Below, piece by piece: positions 48,806-58,800 of a DNA stretch of 64,000 bases. A model generated the notes under the pieces. It did no database searches, was not told where the DNA came from, and saw only the letters and a list, made by a program, of their open reading frames with translations. Within the stretch, counting starts at the first letter, position 1, and every line of letters starts with the position of its first letter. This DNA comes from Abditibacteriaceae bacterium (GTDB lineage: Bacteria > Armatimonadota > Abditibacteriia > Abditibacteriales > Abditibacteriaceae): positions 1 to 64,000 of the forward strand of contig JAFAZH010000020.1 in assembly GCA_019239895.1 (NCBI GenBank), given 5' to 3'. The position numbers and the translations under genes are program-made.

Positions 48806-49168
48806 TTAACGCTTCTCCAATAATGCCTCTATTTTTGATAGCAAGCGAGGGAATTCCAACGGCTTAATATCATAATCATCAAAACCCGCCTCAATGACAT
48901 CTTCACCTCGCAAACCATGCGCGGTAAAGGCGATAATGGGAGTGTCTTGCACCGTGGGGAGAGAGCGAATTTCGCGGGTCGCTTGCCAGCCATCCATCAC
49001 CGGCATACTCAAGTCCATAAGAATGATGTCTGGCATAGCGGACTGGGCAAGTTCAACCCCTTCTTTACCATCTACAGCAATCACCACCTCATAGCCACGT
49101 CGTTCCAAGCGCCGCGACAGCATATCCCGGTTTAATTCGTTATCTTCTACCAACAATATCTTTGTCAT
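48806..49168 (-). CDS. Single-domain response regulator (receiver only), second copy
   Basis: 120 residues, REC only. MTKILLVEDNELNRDMLSRR is shared exactly with 48385-48753; phosphoacceptor Asp in IILMDLSMPVMDG, Thr in IIAFTAHGLRGED, Lys in YDIKPLEFP. It lies between the second kinase gene (49256-51070) and the first receiver, same strand. Each kinase of the pair thus has its own adjacent receiver, suggesting a duplicated kinase-receiver unit. Confidence 0.93.
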   Translation of the reverse strand: MTKILLVEDNELNRDMLSRRLERRGYEVVIAVDGKEGVELAQSAMPDIILMDLSMPVMDGWQATREIRSLPTVQDTPIIAFTAHGLRGEDVIEAGFDDYDIKPLEFPRLLSKIEALLEKR

Positions 49169-49255
49169 TCATTCTCCCTCTGGCTTTCAATGATTATTCT
49201 TATGATATAAGTAGTTTGACTCATGGTATGACAGGATGGTTTCAAGCGCCACCCA

Positions 49256-51070
49256 TTAAAGGGGAATAGAAAAAGAAAAGGTGCTGCCTTGTCCTAATTC
49301 GCTCTCAACCCAAATTCTTCCGCCATGCGCCTCTACGACCATCTTACAAAATGTTAAACCCAACCCCGTAGACATTTTGCGCCCCGCCTTGCGGCTTTCA
49401 ACTTGTCCGAACTTTTCAAAGATACGACCAAACGCTTCGCGGGGGATACCCTCACCAGTATCAGTAATGGCAAAGCAGATTTCATTTTTCGCCTCTGCTC
49501 CATCGCTTGATGCTTTATTGATATAGGCTTCTATCCGCACCATCCCCTCAAAGGGGGTGAACTTAATCGCGTTGCCCAGGAGATTAACGAGGGTGCGCAA
49601 CAATTTTTCTTTATCACCCAAAAACGCGGGCAAATCAACGGGGACAATGGATTCCAGCGTCAGGTTCTTATCTTTAGTCAACGAACTGACGTGCTGGAGC
49701 GCACGCTGCACAAGGTCGGCGGCTGTCACCTCCTGGCGTTCCATGATCATGGTGCTGCCTTCCATTTTGCTGATGTCGAGCAGGTCATTAATCATGGAAA
49801 GCAAGTTTTGGCCGCCATCAATGGATATACCCAGAAACTCTTGCTGATCCTCGTTCAAGTCACCTAAAACTTCCACCGTTTGCAGCCCGGTTAAGAAGGA
49901 GGTCAGCGGGGTGCGCAGATCATGCACGATCATGTCCGTCAAACTGTCACGCAGGCTTTCTAACTCTTGCAGCCTACGATAGTTCTCTTGCAACTCATCA
50001 AAGAGGCGCACTTCTTGTTCTAAGAGGCGCACTTCCTGCTCATGCAGACGCTTCCTTTCTAAGCAGGAGTGAATGCGCGCTTTCAGCATGACAGGATTGA
50101 CTTCTTTGGGGAGATAATCTTCGGCGCCTAATTCAATACAGCGCACCACCACATCAATCTCATCCACCGCCGAAAGCATAACGACCGGGAGATGCCTTAA
50201 AGTCTTATCGGCTTTAAGTCGCTCCAACATTTGATAGCCATTCATGCCTGGCATAATGACATCCAGCAAGATTAAATCAAACGACTGAGCCGCTAACATA
50301 TCGAGGGCTTCTACCGCGTTGCTGGCGCACGAGACATGATAACCATGCTGGATCAGACGCTGCGAGGTGAGTTCACGACTGACCTGGCTATCATCCACCA
50401 CCAGTAAATGCCCCTGCACTGGCTGCTGCGCTCGTTGCTCAGCGTGCAAGGGCTGGATACTGGTGATTAATTCCCGAATCATCGGGGAGACTTCAAGAGA
50501 ATCCAGGTCAAGGTTTAAGACTCCGGCCTGTAACTTAGAGAACCATACCAACTCATCCACGAGGGCCAATAATTGTTCCGCTGCGGTATGCATCTTTTGC
50601 AAGTCCGGCACGAAGCGCCCCTCTAACACATCCGGGGCATCTTCTAACAATAGCTCGCAGTAGCCAATAATCGTATTTAAAGGCGTCCGCATCTCGTAGC
50701 GGATACGCTCTCCGAAGACTTCCAGGCCCAGGTCGCTACCGGTGCTGGCCAGTTGCGCCGGGTTTACGATTTTATTAAAGACCAGGCGCAGGCATTCCCC
50801 TTCTTTGAGTATTTTGTGGAGATCAGCCTCAAAATCAGTCACGCCTGACTCTGTCATATCCTCTAACAACATCTCGCTGTAGCCGATGATAGCATTGATG
50901 GGCGTGCTTAATTCGTCGCGCATGTGAGAGAGCAGGGCTTTCTTCAGGCGGAAACCCTCCAATGCGGGACTAGAAGCATTAGGGAAATTGTTGGGGATGG
51001 GATCGCCTCCCGTTTCCAGATTCATTACAGGTTCGTTCATTGCCATCTCGACCTTGAGTTGTGATTCCAT
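49256..51070 (-). CDS. Hybrid kinase paralogue: two degenerate HisKA segments, REC, HisKA, HATPase
   Basis: 604 residues; GGAGG precedes the ATG at 51070. Same architecture as 46554-48368: Asp52 ([18 protein letters not shown]) and Tyr125 (RYEMRTPLNTIIGYCELL) replace the His in the first two HisKA-like segments. REC has Asp270 (LLDVIMPGMNG), and the real HisKA has His383 in IVHDLRTPL; HATPase follows (LVNLLGNAIKF, TDTGEGIPREAF, STGLGLTF). The coiled coil before the true HisKA holds a 7-residue duplication (EQEVRLLEQEVRLF) that its paralogue lacks. The same D and Y replacements in both paralogues argue that they are functional, not random decay. Confidence 0.9.
   Translation of the reverse strand: MESQLKVEMAMNEPVMNLETGGDPIPNNFPNASSPALEGFRLKKALLSHMRDELSTPINAIIGYSEMLLEDMTESGVTDFEADLHKILKEGECLRLVFNKIVNPAQLASTGSDLGLEVFGERIRYEMRTPLNTIIGYCELLLEDAPDVLEGRFVPDLQKMHTAAEQLLALVDELVWFSKLQAGVLNLDLDSLEVSPMIRELITSIQPLHAEQRAQQPVQGHLLVVDDSQVSRELTSQRLIQHGYHVSCASNAVEALDMLAAQSFDLILLDVIMPGMNGYQMLERLKADKTLRHLPVVMLSAVDEIDVVVRCIELGAEDYLPKEVNPVMLKARIHSCLERKRLHEQEVRLLEQEVRLFDELQENYRRLQELESLRDSLTDMIVHDLRTPLTSFLTGLQTVEVLGDLNEDQQEFLGISIDGGQNLLSMINDLLDISKMEGSTMIMERQEVTAADLVQRALQHVSSLTKDKNLTLESIVPVDLPAFLGDKEKLLRTLVNLLGNAIKFTPFEGMVRIEAYINKASSDGAEAKNEICFAITDTGEGIPREAFGRIFEKFGQVESRKAGRKMSTGLGLTFCKMVVEAHGGRIWVESELGQGSTFSFSIPL
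50001..50042. repeat. 21-bp tandem duplication inside a kinase gene
   Basis: AAGAGGCGCACTTCTTGTTC-T and AAGAGGCGCACTTCCTGCTC-A are adjacent 21-base units. They encode one extra heptad (VRLLEQE) in the coiled coil of the 49256-51070 kinase. The length of exactly seven residues keeps the coiled-coil register. Confidence 0.8.
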
Positions 51071-51218
51071 GCTACCCTCCGCATCCTCATTCAGTGGGAC
51101 GCCCTGCCTGTGACATTAATTCCATGCGTTAGATGACGCTATTTAAAGATAAGCAATAGCGTTAGCTGGCGCATGGAATTGGCGTAACGTAGTTTTGCGC
51201 CCCATCTGCTACAGTCCA

Positions 51219-53141
51219 TTATTCCGCGTAGCGCGCACTGGCCAGCGCCCGCACCTGGTTGAGCAGTTCCTCGCCACTGTAAGCGCCTTTTTGCAGAATC
51301 TGCTGAACATAACCGTTGAGTCGCCGCCGATCATCTAAGGTAATGTCTTTGGCTGTCACAACCACTACGGGGATCGAGCGCCAGGCTTCGTGTTTGTGTA
51401 GCTCTTCCACAAATTGGAAGCCGTCCATTTCGGGCATATTGAGGTCTAATAAAATGAGGCCCGGCACTCGCTCGGCCACGCGCTCCAGGGCCACGCGGCC
51501 ATTTTCGGCTTCGGCGACTGGCCAATCTTCTTTTTCCAAGATACGCCGCACCATCTGCCTGGTAGTCGCATCATCTTCGACCACTAAAACCGGGTGGAGT
51601 GGCTGTTCCAGGCGATATTTATGGAGTAAGGCCAGCAATGGCTCTCGCTTCACGGGCTTGGCTAAGAAATCTGTGACGCCTAAAGCATAGCCCAAATTCT
51701 TATCGCCCAGCAACGAGCACATCACGACGGGAATCTCGGCTAAATCCGGGTCGGCTTTCAATTCGCTGATAACGCTCCAGCCATCCATGCCTGGCATTAC
51801 AACATCAAGAGTAATCACGTCGGGCCGCACTTCTCTGGCTAACTGTAATCCCTCCTGACCGCTCAAGGCTCCTACAATACGGAACCCTTCTGGTTCCAGT
51901 GACCGTCGCATTAATTCGTGCGTGCGCGAGTCGTTGTCAATTACTAATATCGTGCTCTGTGCCCCCGGATCGTCAGACTCTCTGCCAGTCTTGCCTTCTA
52001 CCATGCGGCCCGCATCCTGGGGGTCTGCCACTTGTGCTGGTAAACGAATCGTAAAAGTTGTTCCTTTACCAGGTTCACTGCTAACGGCGATGTCACCGCC
52101 CATCATCAGGCAAAAACGACGGGTAATCGCTAATCCCAGACCAGTGCCGCCATACTTACGCATGGTGGAAGAGTCGGCCTGGGTAAATGCCTGGAAAAGC
52201 TTGCCTAACTGCTCTTCCGTCATGCCGATGCCCGTATCCTTTACGCTGAACAGTATCCAGTCTTTGCCATCTTCTGCCATGCGCCAGACTTTTAAAGTCA
52301 CCGTGCCTTGTTCCGTAAACTTGCTGGCATTGGAGAGCAGGTTAAACAAGTTTTGCCGGGCTTTGGTCAAGTCTGCGTACATTTCACCGATGTCTGCGGC
52401 CACCTGCACAGCTAACTGATTAGAATTGCGGTCAAAGAGCGGTTGAATCGTGGTCACGACACCTTCCACCATCTGGGCGACACTAAACCGCTCTAAGAAC
52501 AGTTCCATTTTGCCAGCTTCGATTTTAGAAATATCAAGAATGTCATTAATCAGGGCAAGCAGGTGCTTACCCGCACCATAAATTTTCTCTAAATCCGGCA
52601 CGAGGTCGTCTTGCCCCGCATCTTTGGCTTCTTCCTGTAGCATCTCGCTATAGCCAATGATGGCATTGAGCGGGGTGCGCAGTTCATGGCTCATATTAGC
52701 CAGAAATTGACTTTTGGAACGACTGGCATCTTCCGCCGCTTCTTTGGCTTCACGCCATTGGGTGGCTACTTTTTCTCGCTCCTGCTCATAACCTTCGAGG
52801 GCCATCAGCATTTCGTTGATACTGGAACCCAGTTGTGAGACTTCATCATTGCCCCTTAAACTCAAGCGCTTGGATAAATCGCCGCTGGTGCCGATGTCTT
52901 GCACCTCGTGTACTAAACGGGACAAATTAGCGAGGATGTTTCTCTCCAACAGAAAGAGGGTAACAATGGCGAAGGCTAAGCCCGTCAGGAGGACTGCGAC
53001 CATTAAGAACTGCAACGTGGCCCGGCCTTGCGCTGCGGGAAAACTGCGCAGCAGAATAGCCGACGAAACGGCATAGAGCACCGCCACCAATCCACCCAGC
53101 GTTGCGCCGATAATTAGCAGAGTTTTAAGCCGCAGTGTCAC
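51219..53141 (-). CDS. Hybrid histidine kinase lacking a periplasmic sensor
   Basis: 640 residues from GTG at 53141. Transmembrane helices at 7-32 and 43-65 are joined by only about ten residues ([10 protein letters not shown]). Then come HAMP (66-117), coiled coil, HisKA with His152 ([20 protein letters not shown]), HATPase (about 265-385; [32 protein letters not shown]), REC1 (Asp in [12 protein letters not shown]) and REC2 (Asp in [12 protein letters not shown]). The N-terminus [20 protein letters not shown] is like that of CHASE4-containing kinases, whose sensor would sit where the short loop is. It may respond to membrane state or to a partner. Confidence 0.92.
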   Translation of the reverse strand: MTLRLKTLLIIGATLGGLVAVLYAVSSAILLRSFPAAQGRATLQFLMVAVLLTGLAFAIVTLFLLERNILANLSRLVHEVQDIGTSGDLSKRLSLRGNDEVSQLGSSINEMLMALEGYEQEREKVATQWREAKEAAEDASRSKSQFLANMSHELRTPLNAIIGYSEMLQEEAKDAGQDDLVPDLEKIYGAGKHLLALINDILDISKIEAGKMELFLERFSVAQMVEGVVTTIQPLFDRNSNQLAVQVAADIGEMYADLTKARQNLFNLLSNASKFTEQGTVTLKVWRMAEDGKDWILFSVKDTGIGMTEEQLGKLFQAFTQADSSTMRKYGGTGLGLAITRRFCLMMGGDIAVSSEPGKGTTFTIRLPAQVADPQDAGRMVEGKTGRESDDPGAQSTILVIDNDSRTHELMRRSLEPEGFRIVGALSGQEGLQLAREVRPDVITLDVVMPGMDGWSVISELKADPDLAEIPVVMCSLLGDKNLGYALGVTDFLAKPVKREPLLALLHKYRLEQPLHPVLVVEDDATTRQMVRRILEKEDWPVAEAENGRVALERVAERVPGLILLDLNMPEMDGFQFVEELHKHEAWRSIPVVVVTAKDITLDDRRRLNGYVQQILQKGAYSGEELLNQVRALASARYAE

Positions 53142-53199
53142 AGTTTGTGCCTTCTGAAAAGCATAAATTGTCTTGCTATACTGACTCTTAATATCTCCG

Positions 53200-53360
53200 C
53201 CGCTAAAGCAGCGGGCTGAGGGTAAAAGCCCGGTGAACCGGGTTACAGACGCCTCCTTAGCCCCGTTCAGGGGGCTTCCCCGTTCAGGGGGCTTCCCCGT
53301 TCAGGGGGCTTCCCCGTTCAGGGGGCTTCCCCGTTCAGCCCGCTGCTAAAGCAGCGGGTG
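53200..53360. repeat. Tandem 17-bp array between GCTAAAGCAGCGGG boxes
   Basis: Four full units CCCCGTTCAGGGGGCTT (53261-53328) and a partial fifth (to 53338) form an array. On both sides lies GCTAAAGCAGCGGG (near 53203 and 53345), each able to fold (CCGCTGCTAAAGCAGCGG). The array sits between the divergent kinase and sulfatase genes, so it overlaps their control region. Unit number may vary between strains. Confidence 0.85.
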
Positions 53361-53392
53361 GTGCGTCCTCCGAAACTACTATCAGCCCTCAC

Positions 53393-54748
53393 ATGAGCAT
53401 TCAAAAGCCTAATCGCCCCAATGTCATCGTCTTTTTCACCGACCAGCAGCGTTGGGACACGACCAGTGTGCATGGCAATCCGCTTGACCTGACTCCCAAT
53501 TTCGACCGTATGGCGCAGCGGGGGACGCACGTTTTCCATTCCTTCACCTGCCAACCAGTCTGCGGCCCGGCTCGCTCCTGCTTGCAAACTGGCCTTTATG
53601 CGACCGCCACAGGCTGCTTCCGCAATGGCATTCCCTTACCACCCGAAACCCAAACTTTGGCGCACCATTTTCGGGCCGGGGGTTATACCACAGGTTATAT
53701 TGGCAAATGGCATTTAGCTGGTGCCGAGCCAGTCCCGGAACCCCAACGCGGCGGCTATCAATACTGGCTCGCCGCCAACGCCCTGGAAAGCACTTCGGAT
53801 GCGTATGACACCCTTATTTACAATAACCAGAACGATCCCGTCAAATTGCCTGGCTACCGGGTGGATGCCTTAACCGATGCCGCTATACGCTATATTGATA
53901 TGCACCAACAGCAGCCTTTCTATCTTTTCCTGTCATTTTTAGAGCCACACCACCAGAATCACCGCGATGATTACCCGGCTCCTGATGTTTACAACACGCG
54001 CTACACGGGCCGCTGGATGCCACCCGACCTCGCCGCCCTCGGTGGCTCCAGTTACGGGCACCTTGGTGGATATTATGGCATGGTTAGGCGCTTAGATGAA
54101 GCCTTGGGCCGAATTCAAGATGTCCTTAAAAGTCTCGATTTGCTGGAGAACACCATTATTCTCTTCTCTTCCGATCACGGTTGCCACTTTAAAACGCGTA
54201 ATAACGAATATAAACGTTCCTGTCACGAAAGCTCAATCCGGGTGCCCACTGCCTTGCAAGGGCCGGGTTTCGATGGGGGTGGACAACTGCGCTCCTTAGT
54301 CAGTTTGATTGATCTGCCGCCCACTTTATTAGATGCGGCGGGTCTACCTATTCCTGACAACATGCAGGGTCGCTCTATCCTGCCCCTGCTGAAAGGGGCA
54401 GCGCAGGATTGGCCGGAAGAAGTCTTTGTTCAAATCAGTGAATCGCAGGTCGGGCGTGCCATCCGCACCGCACGATGGAAATATAGCGTCCATGCCCCTG
54501 ACCGAAGCGGCTGGCGCGATGCCGCCTCGAACCACTACGCAGAAGAGTTTCTGTACGATTTACAGGCCGATCCTTATGAACTGATAAACCTCCTTGGCTT
54601 TGAATCTCATCAAGAAGTGACGGCCCTGCTGCGCGAACGTCTTATCGGTCGCATGGTGGCTGCGGGGGAAGAGGCACCGACCATTGAACCTGCACCGTTG
54701 CGGCCCAGTGGTCAAAGACGGGTTTCGGCGATAGAGGCACAAAGCTAA
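53393..54748 (+). CDS. Sulfatase of the formylglycine-dependent family
   Basis: 451 residues. The activation motif is C57-G-P-A-R61 in QPVCGPARSCLQTG, where Cys57 would be converted to formylglycine. Metal-site parts: VIVFFTDQQRWDT at the N-terminus, GKWHLAG, and LFSSDHGCHFKTRNNEYKRS. No signal peptide is evident (MSIQKPNRPN), so it may be cytoplasmic. Being Cys-type it needs the radical-SAM maturase; one is encoded at 62077-63546. It removes sulfate from sulfated sugars or similar esters; substrate not determinable. The HD-GYP gene converges with a 18-base gap. Confidence 0.9.
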   Translation: MSIQKPNRPNVIVFFTDQQRWDTTSVHGNPLDLTPNFDRMAQRGTHVFHSFTCQPVCGPARSCLQTGLYATATGCFRNGIPLPPETQTLAHHFRAGGYTTGYIGKWHLAGAEPVPEPQRGGYQYWLAANALESTSDAYDTLIYNNQNDPVKLPGYRVDALTDAAIRYIDMHQQQPFYLFLSFLEPHHQNHRDDYPAPDVYNTRYTGRWMPPDLAALGGSSYGHLGGYYGMVRRLDEALGRIQDVLKSLDLLENTIILFSSDHGCHFKTRNNEYKRSCHESSIRVPTALQGPGFDGGGQLRSLVSLIDLPPTLLDAAGLPIPDNMQGRSILPLLKGAAQDWPEEVFVQISESQVGRAIRTARWKYSVHAPDRSGWRDAASNHYAEEFLYDLQADPYELINLLGFESHQEVTALLRERLIGRMVAAGEEAPTIEPAPLRPSGQRRVSAIEAQS

Positions 54749-54766
54749 TGCACTCGCCCAAAAAGT

Positions 54767-55801
54767 TTAGCCTTTTGATTGAGCTACCGTGGAGAAAGCT
54801 GCTATTACCGCCGGGTCGAATTGCTTACCACCTTGCTGTTGGATTTCGGCTATCGCTTGCTCAAGAGGCCAAGCCTTCTTATAGGGCCGCTCATGGGTCA
54901 GAGCATCGAACACATCCGCTACCGTGACAATGCGTCCCGCGATAGGAATCTCTGCACCAACTAACCCCTGCGGATAGCCCTGCCCATCCCATCGCTCGTG
55001 ATGCGTCAGCGCGATGTCAGCCGCCAGTTGCAAGAGCGTGGTGCGATGCCGCACCAAGATGGCTGCGCCTATAGAGGAATGCGTTTTAATCACATCAAAC
55101 TCCTCCGGCGTCAGCTTGCCGGGTTTGCGCAGGATGTGGTCAGGAATACCGATTTTGCCGACATCATGCAAGGGCGCGGCACGCCAGATCAAGGTCGTCT
55201 GCGCCTCGCCCAGTTCTAAAGCATCCGCTATCTGTGCAGCCGTATGGCCGACACGTTGGGCATGTTGGCCAGTATCATCGTCGCGGTATTCGGCAGCCAT
55301 CGCCAGGCATTCAACAGTATCAATCTCGGCCTGGGCTAATTGCCGTGTGCGTTCCTGTACTTGCTGATCTAAGGAATAGTTTTGGTCTTGCAAACGGCGG
55401 TGGAGCAAGCGTCTTGACAGCAAGTTGTGCAGACGCAAGGACAGTTCAATCGCATCAAAGGGCTTAGTCAGGAAATCGGCGGCCCCCAGCGCTAACGCGC
55501 GACGTTTAGACTGATCACTGGTGTCAGCGGTTAAGACCAGAATCGGTAAGAAATCATCGGGGGCAATCAGAGGATGAAGCTGTTCCATCACCGCAAAGCC
55601 ATCCAACCCTGGCATCATCAAGTCCAGTAGCACCACATCTGGCGCAAAAGCCTGGAACATAGCGACAGTGTCATAAGGGTCTGTGGTGCTAATAACATTA
55701 TTAGCCTCCCACTGCTGCAACATCTGCGTTAAGACACTGATATTCTGTGGCTCGTCGTCTACAATCAAGAAACGGGCTTTCTGAAAAATGCCAGGCTGCA
55801 T
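54767..55801 (-). CDS. REC-HD-GYP response regulator (cyclic-di-GMP phosphodiesterase)
   Basis: 344 residues. Receiver (5-125) with Asp in VVLLDLMMPGLDG and Lys in FLTKPFDAIE, a coiled coil, then HD-GYP (about 155-335): HAQRVGHTAAQIADAL, APLHDVGKIGIPDHI (HD), ALTHHERWDGQGYPQGLVG (GYP region) and VADVFDALTHERPYKK. Typical RpfG-type protein that hydrolyses cyclic-di-GMP when phosphorylated. It follows the large kinase gene by 56 bases in the same direction, so it is the likely output of that phosphorelay. Confidence 0.92.
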   Translation of the reverse strand: MQPGIFQKARFLIVDDEPQNISVLTQMLQQWEANNVISTTDPYDTVAMFQAFAPDVVLLDLMMPGLDGFAVMEQLHPLIAPDDFLPILVLTADTSDQSKRRALALGAADFLTKPFDAIELSLRLHNLLSRRLLHRRLQDQNYSLDQQVQERTRQLAQAEIDTVECLAMAAEYRDDDTGQHAQRVGHTAAQIADALELGEAQTTLIWRAAPLHDVGKIGIPDHILRKPGKLTPEEFDVIKTHSSIGAAILVRHRTTLLQLAADIALTHHERWDGQGYPQGLVGAEIPIAGRIVTVADVFDALTHERPYKKAWPLEQAIAEIQQQGGKQFDPAVIAAFSTVAQSKG

Positions 55802-55857
55802 AATGATTCAATCCTTTGCTGAGTCTGCTGAGTAAGAATTGCGCCCGTAGCTGGACT

Positions 55858-58800
55858 TCAACCGGCGAGACTTGCCTCCAACACCCTTCTGAATTGTTCC
55901 ACATCCAAGGGTTTAGTTAAGTAGTAGTTAGCTCCCCTGCTTAACAACTGCTCAATTTGACCTGGTGTGGCATCAGCACTTAGCATCACCACAGGAATAT
56001 GCTGTGTCGCGGGATTAGCTTTTAAGCGGCTCAACACCACATCGCCCATGATGTCTGGTAGATTCACATCCAGTAAAACGAGGTGAGGATGGTGTTCCGC
56101 TGCCAGGTCTAAGCCCAGGCTTCCCTGCATAGCTGTCAGGAGTTGAAACTGCGTGCCAAGATGAGAACTCAGGTTGGATAGGAGCCGCTCCATCAAACGG
56201 ATATTAGATGAGTTATCTTCAATGTAAAGAATGGTGTAGCGGGTCTCCGCAACCGAGGAGTTAGAGGATGCAGTCGCGCTAATGAGCGGCGAACCGTGGG
56301 ATGATAGCCAACCCAGTGGGAGGGAACCATCTGCGGAGACGCTGGACATCTGCCCATTTTGGCCCGGCATGACCGATACTGCGTTACTTTGCAGGGGGGC
56401 ATCTTTCGCTTGTATATCCTGCACCAGAGGGAGTTCAAGCCAGAAGGTGCTGCCCTGACCAACTGCACTCTCCACCCCAACCTGCCCTTTCATCGCTTCC
56501 ACCAGTTGTTTGCAAAGCGATAGCCCAATGCCGCTGCCTTCAATTTTGGTGTGGACAGCTCCTAACCGCTCAAAGGGTATAAATAGGTGCTCCATGTCAC
56601 CTGGAGTGAGGCCAGGGCCAGTGTCTTGCACCCGCAACCGCAACCGTCCCTGGCAGGAGATGCTCTCATAACTAATGGGTTCGTCGCCGACCACTGCACA
56701 CGAAACCATGACGCGGCCCCTGTCACGGTTATATTTCACAGCGTTGGAAAGGAGGTTAAGCAAGACTTGCTTGAGTCGCTGCGGATCGGCCAATACCTGC
56801 AACTCGCCATGCTCTTGTGGCACTTCGTTGACAAGCTCAATGTGGCGAGCCGCTGCCAGGGGGCGCACCAAATCCAGGACTTCTCGCACCATCTGGCCTA
56901 TTGCCACCGGTTCGGGAGACAATGCCAGTCGCCCCGCTTCAATACGGGCAATATCCAACACCTCGTTGATTAAGTCCAACAGGTGGCGGCCTGCCTTGAG
57001 GATCTGCTGAATATTATCTTGCTGTTGCGAATCAGCATCATGGCTACGCATCGCCATGACTTGTCCAAAACCAATAATGGCATTCAGCGGGGTGCGCAAC
57101 TCATGGCTCATGCGCGACAGGAACTCACTTTTGGCGCGATTGGCCACTTCCGCATTCTCTCTGGCTTGTTCGGCTTCTTGCTTCTCCGCGTTTAGCTGTT
57201 GATTGGCTTCTTGTAACTGCGTGTTAAGCTGGCGAATTGCGGTTTCGATACGATGGCGCTCAATAGCCGCAGCTATCACATTGGCCATCGCCTGAAGAAA
57301 ATTAATGTCGTCTTGAGTGAATTGGCGTTGCTGCACAGTATGTGCCCCTAAAGTACCAAAGGGCCGCTCATACCCTGGCACCACCACTGTCATGCCACTA
57401 ATTACACCCCGTTCTAACATAAACGCCGGTGCCTTAAACCGGGTATCTGTGGGCAAATCTGCTACGATCAGGGGGGTGTTTGACAACAGTGTATAACCTG
57501 CCAGGGAATCTTTATGGCCTGGCACCAATTGGTTAAGCATCTCTTTGCTCCAACCGGTAGCAGCACGAACTCTCAGGGTATCACCACTCGGCAGTAATTC
57601 CAATACGCCGCTGAGTTCGACATCCAAGGTTTCTGTTACCAGAGCCGTCGCGCCCATCAAGAGCGTATCCATGTCAAAGTCGGTCAACGCACGCCGCCCT
57701 AACTCGGCCACCGCTTCCTGTTGCCGCGCCCGTGTCCGTGTTTCGGCATTAGCTCGCCGCAGTTCCAGCGTGCGCTCCTCAACCCGCACTTCTAACTCAT
57801 CGCGCATTCGGCGCAAAGCAGTCTCCGACTCCTTGCGCTGAGTCACATCGCGCGCTGCGGCGTATATCAAGCCTTCTTCCGGGACAGCCGCTGATTTCCA
57901 TTCTAACCACCGCCAGTCGCCCTGTTTCGTGCGGTAGCGATTTTCAAAACCGACTACTGGCTGGCCCTGCCATAATTGCTCTATTGTGGCCTCGGTAGCA
58001 GGCCAATCGTCAGGATGCACCAATTCTCGGAACGGCTGGGCCAGCAGTTCGGCTTCGGTATAGCCCAGCGCTTCTATAAAAGCAGGGTTGATGCGCTTAA
58101 AGTAACCATCAAGCCCCGCAATACCTAACATTTCCAGAGACAAAGTGAAGAAACGGTCACGCTGCGCTTCAGCCTGTTTGCGGTCAGTAATGTCCTGAGC
58201 CACTGCCAGCACATTACAAATGGTGTTCTCCTGGTCACGCAATGGGGTGGCATTAATATTATAGAACCGTCCGTTATAGGATAGTTCAAATCCTACCGTT
58301 TCACCTGCCAGCACCCGTTGATAATGAGGTTTAGCCAGGGCCACTTCCTCTGGGGAGAAAGCCTCCTCCAGCGTTTTGCCAATGAGCCTCTCCTGGGCCA
58401 GTCCGCTCTGTTCGAGGCCACCGCCTGCTGCCAGCACATAACGCAAGTCGCGGTCGAAGACATTGACTGAACCGTTGGGAAAGTTTTCCAAAAGCGCACG
58501 TTGAAATTCTTCACGCTCACGCAATAGCGTTTCAGCACGCTTGCGCTCTGTGATGTCTAACCCAGTGCCAATCACATATTCGACTTGGCCATTTGCATCC
58601 AGTAGCGCCGTGTTAGACCAGGTGATTAGGTGGCAGTGGCCTTGCCGATCAACCCAATAGTTCTCATAGTGATTCGGGAAATGCCCGGCGCACAGTTCCT
58701 TGAAGGCGGCTCGCACACTCTCCCTCTCCTCAGGAATCACGAGCCGATCAATGAAATCCGTGCCTTGCACCTCCGCGAACTTATACCGGGACAACTGCTC

